From the NCBI RefSeq assembly GCF_002025205.1, contig NZ_CP019947.1, positions 2,642,001-2,706,000 on the forward strand: DNA of 64,000 bases, in the 5' to 3' direction. This document shows positions 15,249 to 25,442 of the stretch, one piece after another. Source of the stretch: Pseudomonas sp. CC6-YY-74 (GTDB lineage: Bacteria > Pseudomonadota > Gammaproteobacteria > Pseudomonadales > Pseudomonadaceae). The stretch's first letter is position 1. Each line of letters opens with the position of its first letter. The position numbers and the translations under genes are program-made. The notes beneath the pieces are model-generated. The model had not been told where the DNA came from. It saw nothing but the letters and a program-made list of their open reading frames with translations, and made no database searches.

Positions 15249-17342
15249 ATGCACACCTTCTTTATCTCGCCCACCGGCTTTGGCGTCGGTCTCACCTCGA
15301 TCAGCCTCGGCCTGGTTGGCGGCCTGGAGCGCGCCGGTCTCAAGGTCGGCTTCTTCAAGCCGATCGCCCAGCCCCACCAGGGCGATGCCGGCCCGGAGCG
15401 TTCCAGCGAACTGATCGCCCGCACCCACGGTCTGCACTCACCCAAACCGCTGGCCCTGGCGCATGTCGAGCGCATGCTCGGCGACGGTCAACTGGATGAA
15501 CTGCTCGAAGAAATCATCAGCCTGTATCACCAGGCCGCCGCCGGCAAAGATGTGATCATCGTCGAAGGCATGGTGCCGACCCGCCAGGCCAGTTACGCGG
15601 CGCGGGTCAACTTTCACCTGGCCAAGAGCCTGGATGCCGAGGTGGTTCTGGTCTCGGCACCGGAGCAGGAGAGCTTGAGTGAACTGTGCGACCGGGTAGA
15701 AATTCAGGCGCAACTGTTCGGTGGCCCGCGAGACCCGAAAGTGCTCGGAGTCATCATCAACAAGGTGCGCAGCGAAGATGGCATCGAAGCCTTCTGCGAG
15801 CGCTTGAAGGAACACTCGCCGTTGCTCAAGAGCGACGACTTCCGCCTGCTCGGCTGCATTCCCTGGCACGACGAGCTGAACGCCCCGCGCACCCGCGACA
15901 TCGCCGACCTGCTCGGCGCCCGCGTGCTCAACGCCGGCGACTATGAACAACGACGCATGCTCAGGATCATGCTCTGCGCCCGCGCCGTGGCCAACACCGT
16001 GCAACTGCTCAAGCCCGGCACCCTGGTGGTGACCCCTGGCGATCGCGACGACATCATCCTCGCCGCCAGCCTGGCGGCAATGAACGGCATGCCGCTGGCC
16101 GGCTTGCTGCTGTGCAGCGACTTCGCGCCCGACCCGCGGATCATGGAACTGTGCCGTGGCGCCCTGCAAAGCGGCCTGCCGGTGATGACGGTACGCACCG
16201 GTTCCTACGACACCGCCACCGACCTCAACCGCTTGAACAAGGAAATCCCGGTGGACGACAAGGAGCGCGCCCAGAAGGTCGCCGACTTCGTCGCCAGCCA
16301 TGTCGACCACGACTGGCTGCGCACCCGCTGCGGCACCCCACGGGAGCTGCGCCTGTCGCCATCGGCGTTCCGCTATCAACTGGTGCAGCGCGCCAAGGCC
16401 GCGGACAAGCGCATCGTCCTGCCGGAGGGCAGCGAACCGCGCACGATCAAGGCGGCCGCCATCTGTCAGGCGCGCGGCATCGCCCGCTGCGTACTGCTGG
16501 CCAAGCCGGAAGACGTGCACGCCGTGGCCCAGGCCCAGGGCATCGAGCTGCCGCCGGGACTGGAAATCCTCGACCCGGACCTGATCCGCGAGCGTTATGT
16601 CGAGCCCATGATCGAACTGCGCAAGGGCAAGGGCCTCAATGCGCCCATGGCCTTGGCGCAACTGGAGGACAACGTGGTGCTCGGCACCATGATGCTGGCG
16701 CTGGACGAGGTCGACGGCCTGGTCTCGGGCGCCATCCACACCACGGCAAACACCATTCGCCCGGCCTTGCAGCTGATCAAGACCGCACCGGGTTACAACC
16801 TGGTGTCCTCGGTGTTCTTCATGCTGCTGCCGGATCAGGTGCTGGTCTACGGCGATTGCGCGGTCAACCCGGACCCGACTGCGGCGCAGCTGGCGGAGAT
16901 CGCCGTGCAAAGCGCCGCTTCGGCCGTAGCCTTCGGCATCGAACCGCGGGTGGCCATGCTCAGCTACTCCACCGGCGACTCGGGCACCGGCGAGGAAGTC
17001 GAGAAGGTTCGCGAGGCCACGCGCCTGGCCAAGCTGCTAAACCCGGACCTGCTGCTCGACGGCCCCCTGCAATACGACGCCGCCGCGATCGACAGCGTTG
17101 GCCGGCAGAAGGCACCCAACAGCCCAGTGGCCGGTCGCGCTACGGTATTCGTGTTCCCCGACCTGAATACCGGTAACACCACCTACAAGGCGGTGCAGCG
17201 TAGCGCCAACTGCATCAGCGTCGGCCCCATGCTGCAAGGGCTGCGCAAGCCGGTCAACGACCTGTCGCGCGGCGCGCTGGTCGACGACATCGTCTACACC
17301 ATCGCTCTGACGGCGATTCAGGCGGCGAATTTGGCCAACTAA
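15249..17342 (+). CDS. pta: Phosphate acetyltransferase, long form
   Basis: The 697-residue enzyme has three parts. The N-terminus is a P-loop-like (BioD-type) domain starting MHTFFISPTGFGVG. The middle is a DRTGG regulatory domain. The catalytic PTA_PTB domain begins near residue 375 (FRYQLVQRAKAADKRIVLPE) and carries YGDCAVNPDPTAAQLAEIA and SYSTGDSGTGEEVEKV. It makes acetyl phosphate from acetyl-CoA and phosphate. The length matches the two-domain pta of enterics and PA0835. It is probably co-transcribed with ackA. Confidence 0.95.
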   Translation: MHTFFISPTGFGVGLTSISLGLVGGLERAGLKVGFFKPIAQPHQGDAGPERSSELIARTHGLHSPKPLALAHVERMLGDGQLDELLEEIISLYHQAAAGKDVIIVEGMVPTRQASYAARVNFHLAKSLDAEVVLVSAPEQESLSELCDRVEIQAQLFGGPRDPKVLGVIINKVRSEDGIEAFCERLKEHSPLLKSDDFRLLGCIPWHDELNAPRTRDIADLLGARVLNAGDYEQRRMLRIMLCARAVANTVQLLKPGTLVVTPGDRDDIILAASLAAMNGMPLAGLLLCSDFAPDPRIMELCRGALQSGLPVMTVRTGSYDTATDLNRLNKEIPVDDKERAQKVADFVASHVDHDWLRTRCGTPRELRLSPSAFRYQLVQRAKAADKRIVLPEGSEPRTIKAAAICQARGIARCVLLAKPEDVHAVAQAQGIELPPGLEILDPDLIRERYVEPMIELRKGKGLNAPMALAQLEDNVVLGTMMLALDEVDGLVSGAIHTTANTIRPALQLIKTAPGYNLVSSVFFMLLPDQVLVYGDCAVNPDPTAAQLAEIAVQSAASAVAFGIEPRVAMLSYSTGDSGTGEEVEKVREATRLAKLLNPDLLLDGPLQYDAAAIDSVGRQKAPNSPVAGRATVFVFPDLNTGNTTYKAVQRSANCISVGPMLQGLRKPVNDLSRGALVDDIVYTIALTAIQAANLAN

Positions 17343-17589
17343 CACGCCGATTAGTCGTCGTAGCAGGCGAGATCGGCATCCCCAAAAACGCCAGACCCGG
17401 CATGGCCACTGGCGTTGCGCCAGGGCCCATGCGCTGCAACGCGTCGTTCGGTGCGGCGGTAGCGGGCCTTGCAGTTCAGCTGGCAATCGTTAACATCGGC
17501 CTCCAAGCAAGCCCGCGCCGATCAAAAAAGCGGGTATCCCCCCGATTCGAGGCGATCCTATCGCCTCTTTGCCGAAGGCGCCCGCCCCC

Positions 17590-18498
17590 ATGCTGTCCTT
17601 TTTGCCTAGCCGCGTACGCGGCACCCTTGCGGCCCTGTTGCTCTTCGTAAATACCCTGATCTGGTGCTGGTTTCTGTTTATCGCCGCACTGGTCAAGCTG
17701 TGCTTACCGTTCAAGCCGGTGCGCAAAACCTGTAATCAGGTGCTCAACTGGGTGGCGGAAGCCTGGATTTCCTGCAACAGCGGCTGGATGTGGCTGACCC
17801 AAAAAACCCAGTGGGACCTGCAGGGCCGCGAGCAACTGAAGTATGACGGCTGGTACCTGGTCACCAGCAATCACCAGAGCTGGGTCGATATCCTCGCACT
17901 GCAACACACGCTGAACCGGCGCATGCCGTTTTTCAAATTCTTCCTCAAGCAGGAGTTGATCTGGGTACCGGTGATTGGTCTGTGCTGGTGGGCGCTGGAT
18001 TTCCCTTTCATGAAGCGCTACTCAAAAGCCTACCTGGCCAAGCATCCGGAGAAGAAGGGCCAGGACACCCTGACCACGCGCAAGGCCTGCGAAAAATTCC
18101 GTGACGTACCGGTGGCCGTGTTCAACTTCCTCGAAGGCACCCGATTTACCCAGGCCAAGCATGATCAGCAAAACTCACCTTTCCGATACCTGCTCAAGCC
18201 TAAAGCCGGCGGTATCGCCTACGTCCTGGACGCCATGGGCAGCCAGCTCAAGTCCATGGTGAACATCACCATCCACTACCCTGCCGGCAGCCCGGGTTTT
18301 TGGGCCTTTCTCTGCGGCGAAGTGCCCCAGGTGGTGATTCGTTACCAGCGCCAGGACATTCCCCAGGAATTCCTCGGCAAGGATTACCACTCCGATGAGG
18401 CCTACCGCCTGGCGTTCCAGCAATGGATCAATCAGCTGTGGCGGGAGAAAGACGCCACTCTGGCAGATTTGCATCGGCAGTACGCCACGCCCCAGTAG
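17590..18498 (+). CDS. PlsC/LPLAT-type acyltransferase (YihG-like)
   Basis: The 302-residue membrane protein has an N-terminal hydrophobic segment (residues 12-36). The acyltransferase box NHQSWVD (His95-x4-Asp100) is followed by the acceptor motif FLEGTRF near residue 180. The family moves acyl groups from acyl-ACP or acyl-CoA to lysophospholipids. ATG 17590 is preferred over 17569 because it starts the conserved hydrophobic N-terminus. The position after pta matches PA0834. It ends 20 bp before the convergent GGDEF/EAL gene. Confidence 0.85.
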   Translation: MLSFLPSRVRGTLAALLLFVNTLIWCWFLFIAALVKLCLPFKPVRKTCNQVLNWVAEAWISCNSGWMWLTQKTQWDLQGREQLKYDGWYLVTSNHQSWVDILALQHTLNRRMPFFKFFLKQELIWVPVIGLCWWALDFPFMKRYSKAYLAKHPEKKGQDTLTTRKACEKFRDVPVAVFNFLEGTRFTQAKHDQQNSPFRYLLKPKAGGIAYVLDAMGSQLKSMVNITIHYPAGSPGFWAFLCGEVPQVVIRYQRQDIPQEFLGKDYHSDEAYRLAFQQWINQLWREKDATLADLHRQYATPQ

Positions 18499-18518
18499 CT
18501 CAAGCGTACAGAGCCCGC

Positions 18519-20672
18519 TTATGCAGCGGGCGGTTGACTGAATGGTAACGGCAGCGCTGACCAGTCCAGTTGCTCGGGGAATTGCTGCGCTTGCGCGGCA
18601 GACAGCCCGGGCGCAACCAGGAACCCCTGCATGATGGCGCACTGGTGAGCCACCAGCCAGTCGCGCTGGGCCATGGTTTCCACCCCCTCGGCGATGACTT
18701 CCAGGCCCAGATGCCGGCCCAGATCGATGATAGTGCTGACCACGGCCGCATCGCGCGGAGAGTCGAGCATATTGGCGATAAACAGCCGGTCGATCTTCAG
18801 GGTGTCCAGCTCGAAGTGGCGCAGGTAGGCCAAGGATGAATAGCCGGTACCGAAGTCGTCGATGGCGACCTTCACACCCAGCGTGCGCAACTGCTGCAGC
18901 TGCTTCTGGGTGGCCTCCACATCCTGCATCAACGCGCCTTCGGTGACCTCGACCTCCAGTTGCGCCGGTTCCAGGTGATGTTCTTGCAACACCCGACGCA
19001 GGTCATCGACCAACTGGGGCATGCCGAACTGAACGGGGCTGACATTCAGGCTGAGCACCAGTTCATGGGCAAAACACTGGCTCATGCTGCTGCGCTGCTG
19101 GGCCCCCTGGCGAAAAATCCAGCCACCCAGACGGTTGATCAGACGGGTTTCCTCCAGCAACGGAATAAACACACTGGGGCCCACGGTACCGGCGACCGGA
19201 TGCTCCCAGCGCAGCAATCCCTCGAAGCCGCGCAACCGTCCGCTGTCGAGATACACCTGCGGTTGATAGACCAAGCGAAAATCATCGTGCTCGATCGCCG
19301 TGCGCAAACCCTCCTCGAGCATCAACCGGGAACGCGCCCGCCCATTCATTTCCGGCAGGAAAAACCGGTACTGTTGGCGCCCCGCACGCTTGGCCTCGTA
19401 CATCGCCATGTCCGCAGCCTGCAATAATTCGTCCACGGTCTGCCCGCACTCGGGGAAGCAGGCAATCCCCACGCTGGCACCGAGGGTGAACTCAACCCCA
19501 TTCAGGTTATGTCGCACCGAAACCTGCTCGATCAACTTCTCGGCTATCCGTGCTGCATCTTCGGGGTGCCCCAGGCCATCAATTAACACGGTAAATTCAT
19601 CACCGCCCATGCGCGCCAGCGTGTCGTAGGGCCGCAGGCTGACTTTCAATTGCTCGCCGACCCGCCGCAGCACCTGGTCGCCCGCGTCATGACCGAGCGA
19701 GTCGTTGATGCGCTTGAAACCGTCCAGATCGAGATAGAGCACCGCCATACCACGACCACTGCGTTTGCTACGTGAGAGTGCTGACTCCATGGCCAGGTAA
19801 AAGCCACGTCGGTTGATCAACCCGGTCAAGGCATCGGTGATCGCCAATGACTCCAGCTGATTATGCAGATTGCGCACGACCGACATGTCCAGGGCAATGA
19901 TCACCATGGCCTTCTGCAGTCGCGGTAAAGGAGAGCAGGACAGGGCCACCGGCACGCCTTCACCTGTGTGCAGGCGGAGGCTCGCGTCGTGCAGGCGATA
20001 GGTTTCCTGGCGTCGCCAGGCCTGATAGAACGCCGACTCGCCCCAGGCGCAATCGACCTCAGGGGTCAGCAGCCAGGACAGCATCGCAGTGCCTTCCAGA
20101 TCACTCACCGAGCAGTGCAGCATCTGCGCCATTGCAGGGTTGGCAAAACTGATCAGGCCCGTTTCGCCGACCACCACGATACCCTCTGCGGCATTATCCA
20201 GCACCGAGGCATTGAAGGCCCGCGCACTATCCAATTGCTGGGTCAGCTGCAAGAGATCGCTGCGATTGCGCTCAAGGCCGAGCAGGGAGTGAATCTTCTG
20301 ACGCAGCACCTGCGGCGCGAAGGGTTTCAGCATGAAATCCACCGCGCCAGTAGCGTAGCCCTGGAGCACGGCATCCTGGGTTTGCGAGATGGCCGAGACA
20401 AAGATAATCGGCGTGAAGCGTGTCCGCGGGTTGCCACGCATCAACCGCGCGACTTCGAAGCCATCCATATGCGGCATCTGCACATCCAGGAGCACCAATC
20501 CGACATGCTCCTCCAGCATGCATTGCAAGGCGGCCTCACCGGAGCTGACGCAACGTAACTGCCAATCGCCCTCCTCCAGCAGCGCCTCCATTGCCACGAG
20601 GTTTTCCGGACGATCATCAACCACCAGAAGGACCTGAGTTCTTCGTGCGGCTTTAATCTGCGCCTGAGCCAT
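18519..20672 (-). CDS. Response regulator with PAS, GGDEF and EAL domains (c-di-GMP turnover)
   Basis: The 717-residue protein has a receiver domain with phospho-acceptor Asp63 and Lys116 (residues 12-130). A PAS domain follows (about 150-265). The diguanylate cyclase domain has intact GGDEF (356-360) and an intact inhibitory I-site RPYD (347-350). The EAL domain (445-700) reads EGL at 484-486 instead of EAL, but keeps NVSPVQF, EVTEG, DDFGTGYSSL, KIDRLF and AEGVET. It may make and/or degrade c-di-GMP; the EGL change leaves the Glu in place. ATG 20672 has an AAGGAG site 6 bp upstream. It lies 48 bp after the hybrid kinase gene, its likely phosphodonor. Confidence 0.92.
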   Translation of the reverse strand: MAQAQIKAARRTQVLLVVDDRPENLVAMEALLEEGDWQLRCVSSGEAALQCMLEEHVGLVLLDVQMPHMDGFEVARLMRGNPRTRFTPIIFVSAISQTQDAVLQGYATGAVDFMLKPFAPQVLRQKIHSLLGLERNRSDLLQLTQQLDSARAFNASVLDNAAEGIVVVGETGLISFANPAMAQMLHCSVSDLEGTAMLSWLLTPEVDCAWGESAFYQAWRRQETYRLHDASLRLHTGEGVPVALSCSPLPRLQKAMVIIALDMSVVRNLHNQLESLAITDALTGLINRRGFYLAMESALSRSKRSGRGMAVLYLDLDGFKRINDSLGHDAGDQVLRRVGEQLKVSLRPYDTLARMGGDEFTVLIDGLGHPEDAARIAEKLIEQVSVRHNLNGVEFTLGASVGIACFPECGQTVDELLQAADMAMYEAKRAGRQQYRFFLPEMNGRARSRLMLEEGLRTAIEHDDFRLVYQPQVYLDSGRLRGFEGLLRWEHPVAGTVGPSVFIPLLEETRLINRLGGWIFRQGAQQRSSMSQCFAHELVLSLNVSPVQFGMPQLVDDLRRVLQEHHLEPAQLEVEVTEGALMQDVEATQKQLQQLRTLGVKVAIDDFGTGYSSLAYLRHFELDTLKIDRLFIANMLDSPRDAAVVSTIIDLGRHLGLEVIAEGVETMAQRDWLVAHQCAIMQGFLVAPGLSAAQAQQFPEQLDWSALPLPFSQPPAA

Positions 20673-20720
20673 GTACCACTCCTTGGGGTGAACCACCTGT
20701 GCCTGCATGAGCCCAGCCGA

Positions 20721-23700
20721 TCAGGGCCGATCAGCAAACAATGCAGCAGCGGCGGACGCTCTACACGGCACTTCGCTGCTACTTAGCCAGTGCCGCAGTG
20801 TGCCGAGCAGCTCATCGCGACTGATCGGCTTGGCCAGATAATCATCGGCGCCGGCGGCAATGCATTTGTCCCGATCGCCCTTCATCGCATGGGCAGTCAG
20901 GGCGATGATCGGGATGCTGCAGTGATGCTCCTGCTTGAGCAGGCGAGTTGCGGTGTAACCGTCCATATTAGGCATGGCCATATCCATCAGGATCAGGTCG
21001 AAAGGCTCTTGCGGGTAACGCTCGATGGCCTCCAGTCCATCCTTGGCCGCGCTGCTCTTGATCCCCACCTCATCGAGCAACGCAGTCATGGCGTAGACAT
21101 TGCGCACATCGTCATCCACCAGCAACACTCTCCGCCCCGCCAGCGGCTGGCTGAGCGACTGCACAAGCGGGCTCTGGACGGGATCGCGCACACTGCCGAG
21201 GAAGCCCTGCACGGCCAGCCCCAGCTCCCGCATATCCTCACCGTGCTTGCGCACCACCACTGCGGAATAACGCCTGAGCCGCTGCAGCGCCTGTTGCGCC
21301 ACGTCCACACCGGTATTGATCACCACCCGAGTACCATTCAGCGGGCGCTGACGGTCCAGACTATCCAACAGCTCGAAACCATCCTGATCGGGCAGGTCGA
21401 GATCGATCACTAGGGCCGTAAAGTGTCCTGCAGCATAGGCAGCGCAGGCTTCCTCGCCGGTGCTGCAGGTGATCACGGCAAAACCCAGCTGTTGCAGGTG
21501 CTCACGGTAATGCTCGCGCTCGACCTCGACGTCTTCCACCAGCAGCAGCGTCTGGGCCAAGGGTTGGTCGCTGCCCTGCAGCTCGATGAAGACCTGCTCA
21601 AGGTCCTCGCGATCGATGGGTTTAACCAGGTAGTGAGTACCGTCATCATTCCAGCCGACCGGCTGCGGCACGCAGGAAATGATGTTCACCGGCGTACTGC
21701 GGTTGCTGGCCTGGCCGCGCAAACGGCGAAACAGCTGCCAGCCACTGATATCCGGGAGCAGGATATCCAGGATCACTGCGCTGAAAGACTCCTCCTCCAG
21801 CAACTTGAGCGCTTGCAAGCCCGTACGGCAATGCACGCTGGTGAAACCATGGGCATGCGCCGCCTCGATGATCACTGTAGCGAAGTTGGGATCATCTTCG
21901 ATGATGAGAACCGCCGGCCCCACGCCACTTCGCTGCGCGGGTTCAGTAGCGCCAGCGCCCTCGACCGGCGCCTCCACGCGCACCGGCAAACGCAGGGTAA
22001 AGCAGGAACCTTGCGCGGGCGCACTTTGCAGGCCCATCTCGCCGCCCATGGCCTGCACCAACTGCCGGGTGATCGCCAGCCCCAGCCCGGTACCGCCAAA
22101 ACGGCGACTGGTGGAGCCGTCGATTTGCTGAAACGCCTGAAAAATCTGCTCATGCTGTTCGGCTGCGATGCCGATACCGGTATCGCGCACGCTGAAGAGC
22201 AACGGCATGCTCGGCTCATCACCAGCGCTTGGCTCGCAGGTGACTGTCAGGCTCACTTCACCCTGCTCGGTAAACTTGAAGGCATTGGACAGCAAATTAC
22301 GCAGGATCTGCTGCAACCGCGCACGGTCTGTGTGCACCACCCGTGGCACCTCGGCCCCCAGCGTGGAGTGCAGGCGCAAGCCCTTGAGCTCGGCCATAGG
22401 CCGCATGCTGGCATCCAGTTCTACCAGTAGCTCCTGTAGATTCAGCGGCTCCAGCTTGAGGTCGATGTGTCCGGACTCGACTTTGGCCAAATCGAGGATG
22501 CTGTTGATCAACTGCAGCAGATCGCTGCCGGCGCGGTGGACAATGTCGGCGTGCTTGACCTGCTTCTCCGTGAGAGTGGCGCCGCGGTTCAGACGCAGTT
22601 GATCGCTGAGGATCAGGATGCTGTTGAGTGGGGTGCGCAGTTCATGCGACATGTTGGCCAAAAATTCGGACTTGTAGCGGCTGGCCAGGGTCAACTGCTC
22701 GGCCTGGTCGCGTAGGCGTTGCTCCGCGGCCTTGCGCTCGCTGATGTCAATAATCACCGCCTGCACCAGCGCTTCCTCGCCACTACGGATCGGCGAAAGC
22801 CTCACCTCAAGAGGAATCAAACGACCATCGCGGTGTTGGCCGAACAGCTCGCGGTTGCTGCCCATACGCCGCCGCTCGGGGTCGTCCTGGTAGCCGCGGC
22901 GGACCCCCACATGCGCCTCGCGCTGTTCTTGCGGTACAAGTTTTTCCACCGGCTGACCAAGCAGCGCCTGACGCGTATAGCCGAACATCTGCTCGGTCTG
23001 CTGGTTGACCATGGCAATCTGCCCAGCACTGTCAATCAGGACAATCGAGTTGGGCGACGCCTCAACCACCAGACGAAAGCGTTCTTCGGCACTTTTACGT
23101 GCCCTCAAGTCGATCAAATTGAGTACGTAAGTGGCCCCCTTCGACTCTGCCAACACACTCAAACTCAGCGACACGGGCACACTGATGCCACTGTCTCGAC
23201 GCGCCTCATAATCATTGCCCAACAGCGGGCTATCGCCTTTAGCGGCCAGCTCGCCGAAGTCATCCAGCTTTGGCAGGAAGCGCCGAACTCGCTCACCCAT
23301 CAGGGCTGCGGCTGGGCACTCAAGCAGCTCAGCGGCGCTGCGGTTAGCCATTTCGATGCGCCCTTCGGCATTGCAGAGCAGGGTCGCGACCGGCAGTTGC
23401 TCGATCAGCAGGCGGAAACGTTCTTCGCGCTCACCTAATTGTCGGGTCGCCAACCGGTTAGCATTCAACTCGCGCTCGCGCAGGTACAGGTAACCGCCGA
23501 TCAATAGCGCCAACAAGCCGCTGGCAATCAGCCCCATCCACAAGCTGAAGGTCCGGCTTCGACTACCCATGGCCGCTTCGTAATCTGCGGTGCTGCCTAC
23601 CTCCAGCACCCAAGTTCGCCCGAACAGTGGCAACTCAAGGGTCTGCCGCAGACGTGACGGCAACGCGGCGGCCGGCTGATTGGCACTCAGCAGATCGGTG

Positions 23701-24491
23701 TCCAGCGCGGACAAGTCCTTGATCGTGATATCGAATAGGCGACTCTGTGGCCCGAGAATCCCCGCCATCAGGTCGTGGCTACGAAACGCCCCGTAGACAA
23801 AGCCAAGTAATGCCGCGCGGCGTTCCTCCACGCTGCTCAACGGCATGCCCGCCTGAAACACCGGCAGGTACAGCATCACCCCGCCCTGCACATCCGCCTC
23901 GGTTTCCTGCTTGAGGGTGAGCGGCGCAGTCAGGGCCGCGGCACCATTACTCAGAGCTTGTTCAATCGCTGCCCGGCGCACGGACTCGCTGAACATGTCA
24001 TAGCCCAAGGCGCGACGATTGCGCCAGTCGTACGGACTGATGTAATTGATCAGCACATACTCATCACGCGGATCGGGAGGAAACACCCGGTAGTCGCTAC
24101 GCCCGGCTGACTGGACGCCAGCCAGGAAATCGTCGAGCTGCTCCTGTTTCAGGTAGCGCGCCCAACCCAGCGCCTGCATGCCGGGATAGCGATCCTGCAA
24201 CTGCAGCTGATCGACGGCCCGCTCCCACTCCTGATACGAGACACTCTCACTGCCGAGCAGTAGACCGGACATGCCACGCAAGACCATTTCATAGGCACGC
24301 ATGCGGGTAACCACCCGCTGTCCGACATCTTGCGCCTCGAGCTGAAATCGTTGCTGAACACCCTCTCGGTTGCGGGCTTCGAAACTCTGCCACAACCAGA
24401 CGCTCAGTGCGCCGAACCCCAACAATAACGCCAGGGTGACCCCGAGCGGCAGTCGGTATTTTTGGGAAATAGCACTCGATCTGTCGTCCAT
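20721..24491 (-). CDS. CHASE-domain hybrid sensor histidine kinase with three receiver domains
   Basis: The 1256-residue inner-membrane kinase has a membrane segment at 15-35, a periplasmic CHASE domain (about 60-290) and a second membrane segment at 315-337. Two PAS domains follow (355-460 and 470-585). The HisKA domain carries His616 (NMSHELRTPLN), and the HATPase domain runs from 715 to 835 (NLLSNAFKF, DTGIGIA, GGTGLGLAI). Three receivers come last, with Asp909, Asp1030 and Asp1170. There is no Hpt domain, so phosphotransfer beyond the receivers would need a separate protein or direct transfer to the adjacent REC-GGDEF-EAL protein. The signal is unknown. Confidence 0.92.
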   Translation of the reverse strand: MDDRSSAISQKYRLPLGVTLALLLGFGALSVWLWQSFEARNREGVQQRFQLEAQDVGQRVVTRMRAYEMVLRGMSGLLLGSESVSYQEWERAVDQLQLQDRYPGMQALGWARYLKQEQLDDFLAGVQSAGRSDYRVFPPDPRDEYVLINYISPYDWRNRRALGYDMFSESVRRAAIEQALSNGAAALTAPLTLKQETEADVQGGVMLYLPVFQAGMPLSSVEERRAALLGFVYGAFRSHDLMAGILGPQSRLFDITIKDLSALDTDLLSANQPAAALPSRLRQTLELPLFGRTWVLEVGSTADYEAAMGSRSRTFSLWMGLIASGLLALLIGGYLYLRERELNANRLATRQLGEREERFRLLIEQLPVATLLCNAEGRIEMANRSAAELLECPAAALMGERVRRFLPKLDDFGELAAKGDSPLLGNDYEARRDSGISVPVSLSLSVLAESKGATYVLNLIDLRARKSAEERFRLVVEASPNSIVLIDSAGQIAMVNQQTEQMFGYTRQALLGQPVEKLVPQEQREAHVGVRRGYQDDPERRRMGSNRELFGQHRDGRLIPLEVRLSPIRSGEEALVQAVIIDISERKAAEQRLRDQAEQLTLASRYKSEFLANMSHELRTPLNSILILSDQLRLNRGATLTEKQVKHADIVHRAGSDLLQLINSILDLAKVESGHIDLKLEPLNLQELLVELDASMRPMAELKGLRLHSTLGAEVPRVVHTDRARLQQILRNLLSNAFKFTEQGEVSLTVTCEPSAGDEPSMPLLFSVRDTGIGIAAEQHEQIFQAFQQIDGSTSRRFGGTGLGLAITRQLVQAMGGEMGLQSAPAQGSCFTLRLPVRVEAPVEGAGATEPAQRSGVGPAVLIIEDDPNFATVIIEAAHAHGFTSVHCRTGLQALKLLEEESFSAVILDILLPDISGWQLFRRLRGQASNRSTPVNIISCVPQPVGWNDDGTHYLVKPIDREDLEQVFIELQGSDQPLAQTLLLVEDVEVEREHYREHLQQLGFAVITCSTGEEACAAYAAGHFTALVIDLDLPDQDGFELLDSLDRQRPLNGTRVVINTGVDVAQQALQRLRRYSAVVVRKHGEDMRELGLAVQGFLGSVRDPVQSPLVQSLSQPLAGRRVLLVDDDVRNVYAMTALLDEVGIKSSAAKDGLEAIERYPQEPFDLILMDMAMPNMDGYTATRLLKQEHHCSIPIIALTAHAMKGDRDKCIAAGADDYLAKPISRDELLGTLRHWLSSSEVPCRASAAAALFADRP

Positions 24492-24623
24492 GAGCGTTCC
24501 ACGTTATATCCATAACGGGCAGCCACACAGCGGCCCCTCGCGGAGGCTTTCACAGCCCTCGAGAGGATAATAGTCAGGAATTGGAGAACCGGCCTTGTAC
24601 CAGCAGATATTTACTAGGTGGCG

Positions 24624-24661
24624 CCCCCAACAAGCCACCAGCGCAACAGGCTTGTTGGGGG
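24624..24661. repeat. Hairpin downstream of the OmpA-like lipoprotein gene
   Basis: CCCCCAACAAGCC (24624-24636) and GGCTTGTTGGGGG (24649-24661) form a 13-bp stem with a 12-base loop, starting 12 bp past the stop codon. It lacks a clear T-run on the minus strand but may still end or stabilise the transcript. Confidence 0.55.
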
Positions 24662-24672
24662 GCGAGAGTGGC

Positions 24673-25329
24673 TTACTGCGGGCGCAAATTGATCTCAACG
24701 CGGCGATTCTGCGCGCGGCCGGCCTCGCTGGCGTTGCTGGCGATCGGCTGGTTCGGCCCGGCACCGTAGGACGAAATCCGCGGTGCTGGTACGCCGTTAC
24801 TGGTCAGGTACGACGCGACGCTTTGCGCGCGGCGATTCGACAGGTTCTGATTCAGTTCCAGCGAACCGGTGCTGTCGGTGTGGCCGACGATGTCGATGCC
24901 GTTCTTGTCGAACTCCTTGAAGACCGTGACCAGCGAATTGAGGGTCGCGTAGAAACCGCTGGAAACATCCGACGAGTTGCTGGCGAAGGTGATATTGCCC
25001 GGCATGATCAACTTCAGATCATCGCCATTGCGCTGCACCTGCACACCAGTGCCTTGCAGGGTCTGGCGCAACTTGGCTTCTTGCGTGTCGGCGTAATAGC
25101 CATAGCCACCGCCTGCGGCGCCACCCACTGCCGCGCCAATCAGCGCGCCTTTGCCCCGGTCTTTCTTGCTCGAAGTGGCTGCACCAATCACCGCGCCGGT
25201 TACAGCACCGATACCGCCGTAGATCCCGGCTTTACCGGCTTCACGTTCGCCGGTGTAAGGATTGGTGGTACAGCCAGCCAGAAGGGTAATGCCCGCTGCT
25301 GCAAATGCCAGATTGCGCCATTTAGTCAT
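24673..25329 (-). CDS. OmpA-family outer-membrane lipoprotein
   Basis: The 218-residue protein has a lipoprotein signal with lipobox LLAGC (Cys20), a Gly/Ala-rich glycine-zipper stretch (residues 35-85) and a C-terminal OmpA domain that binds peptidoglycan (ITFASNSSDVSSGF, DIVGHTDSTGS, SNRRAQSVASYL, RRVEI). It probably tethers the outer membrane to the cell wall. It matches YiaD-like proteins and PA0833, and its place after the pta-acyltransferase block fits that synteny. Confidence 0.88.
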   Translation of the reverse strand: MTKWRNLAFAAAGITLLAGCTTNPYTGEREAGKAGIYGGIGAVTGAVIGAATSSKKDRGKGALIGAAVGGAAGGGYGYYADTQEAKLRQTLQGTGVQVQRNGDDLKLIMPGNITFASNSSDVSSGFYATLNSLVTVFKEFDKNGIDIVGHTDSTGSLELNQNLSNRRAQSVASYLTSNGVPAPRISSYGAGPNQPIASNASEAGRAQNRRVEINLRPQ

Positions 25330-25442
25330 GATTATTCCTTTGTTATTGCGTGTTGTGTCAGATCTTGATCGGAGTTTTCGAAATCGGATCTGACCTTAAG
25401 TTCCTCACCAGCTTAGCAAGATCTGCCACGATGAATTGCCAA

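Noticed and set aside
24595..25368. Long plus-strand frame opposite the OmpA-like gene
   Set aside because: It is the GC-rich shadow of a well-supported lipoprotein gene.
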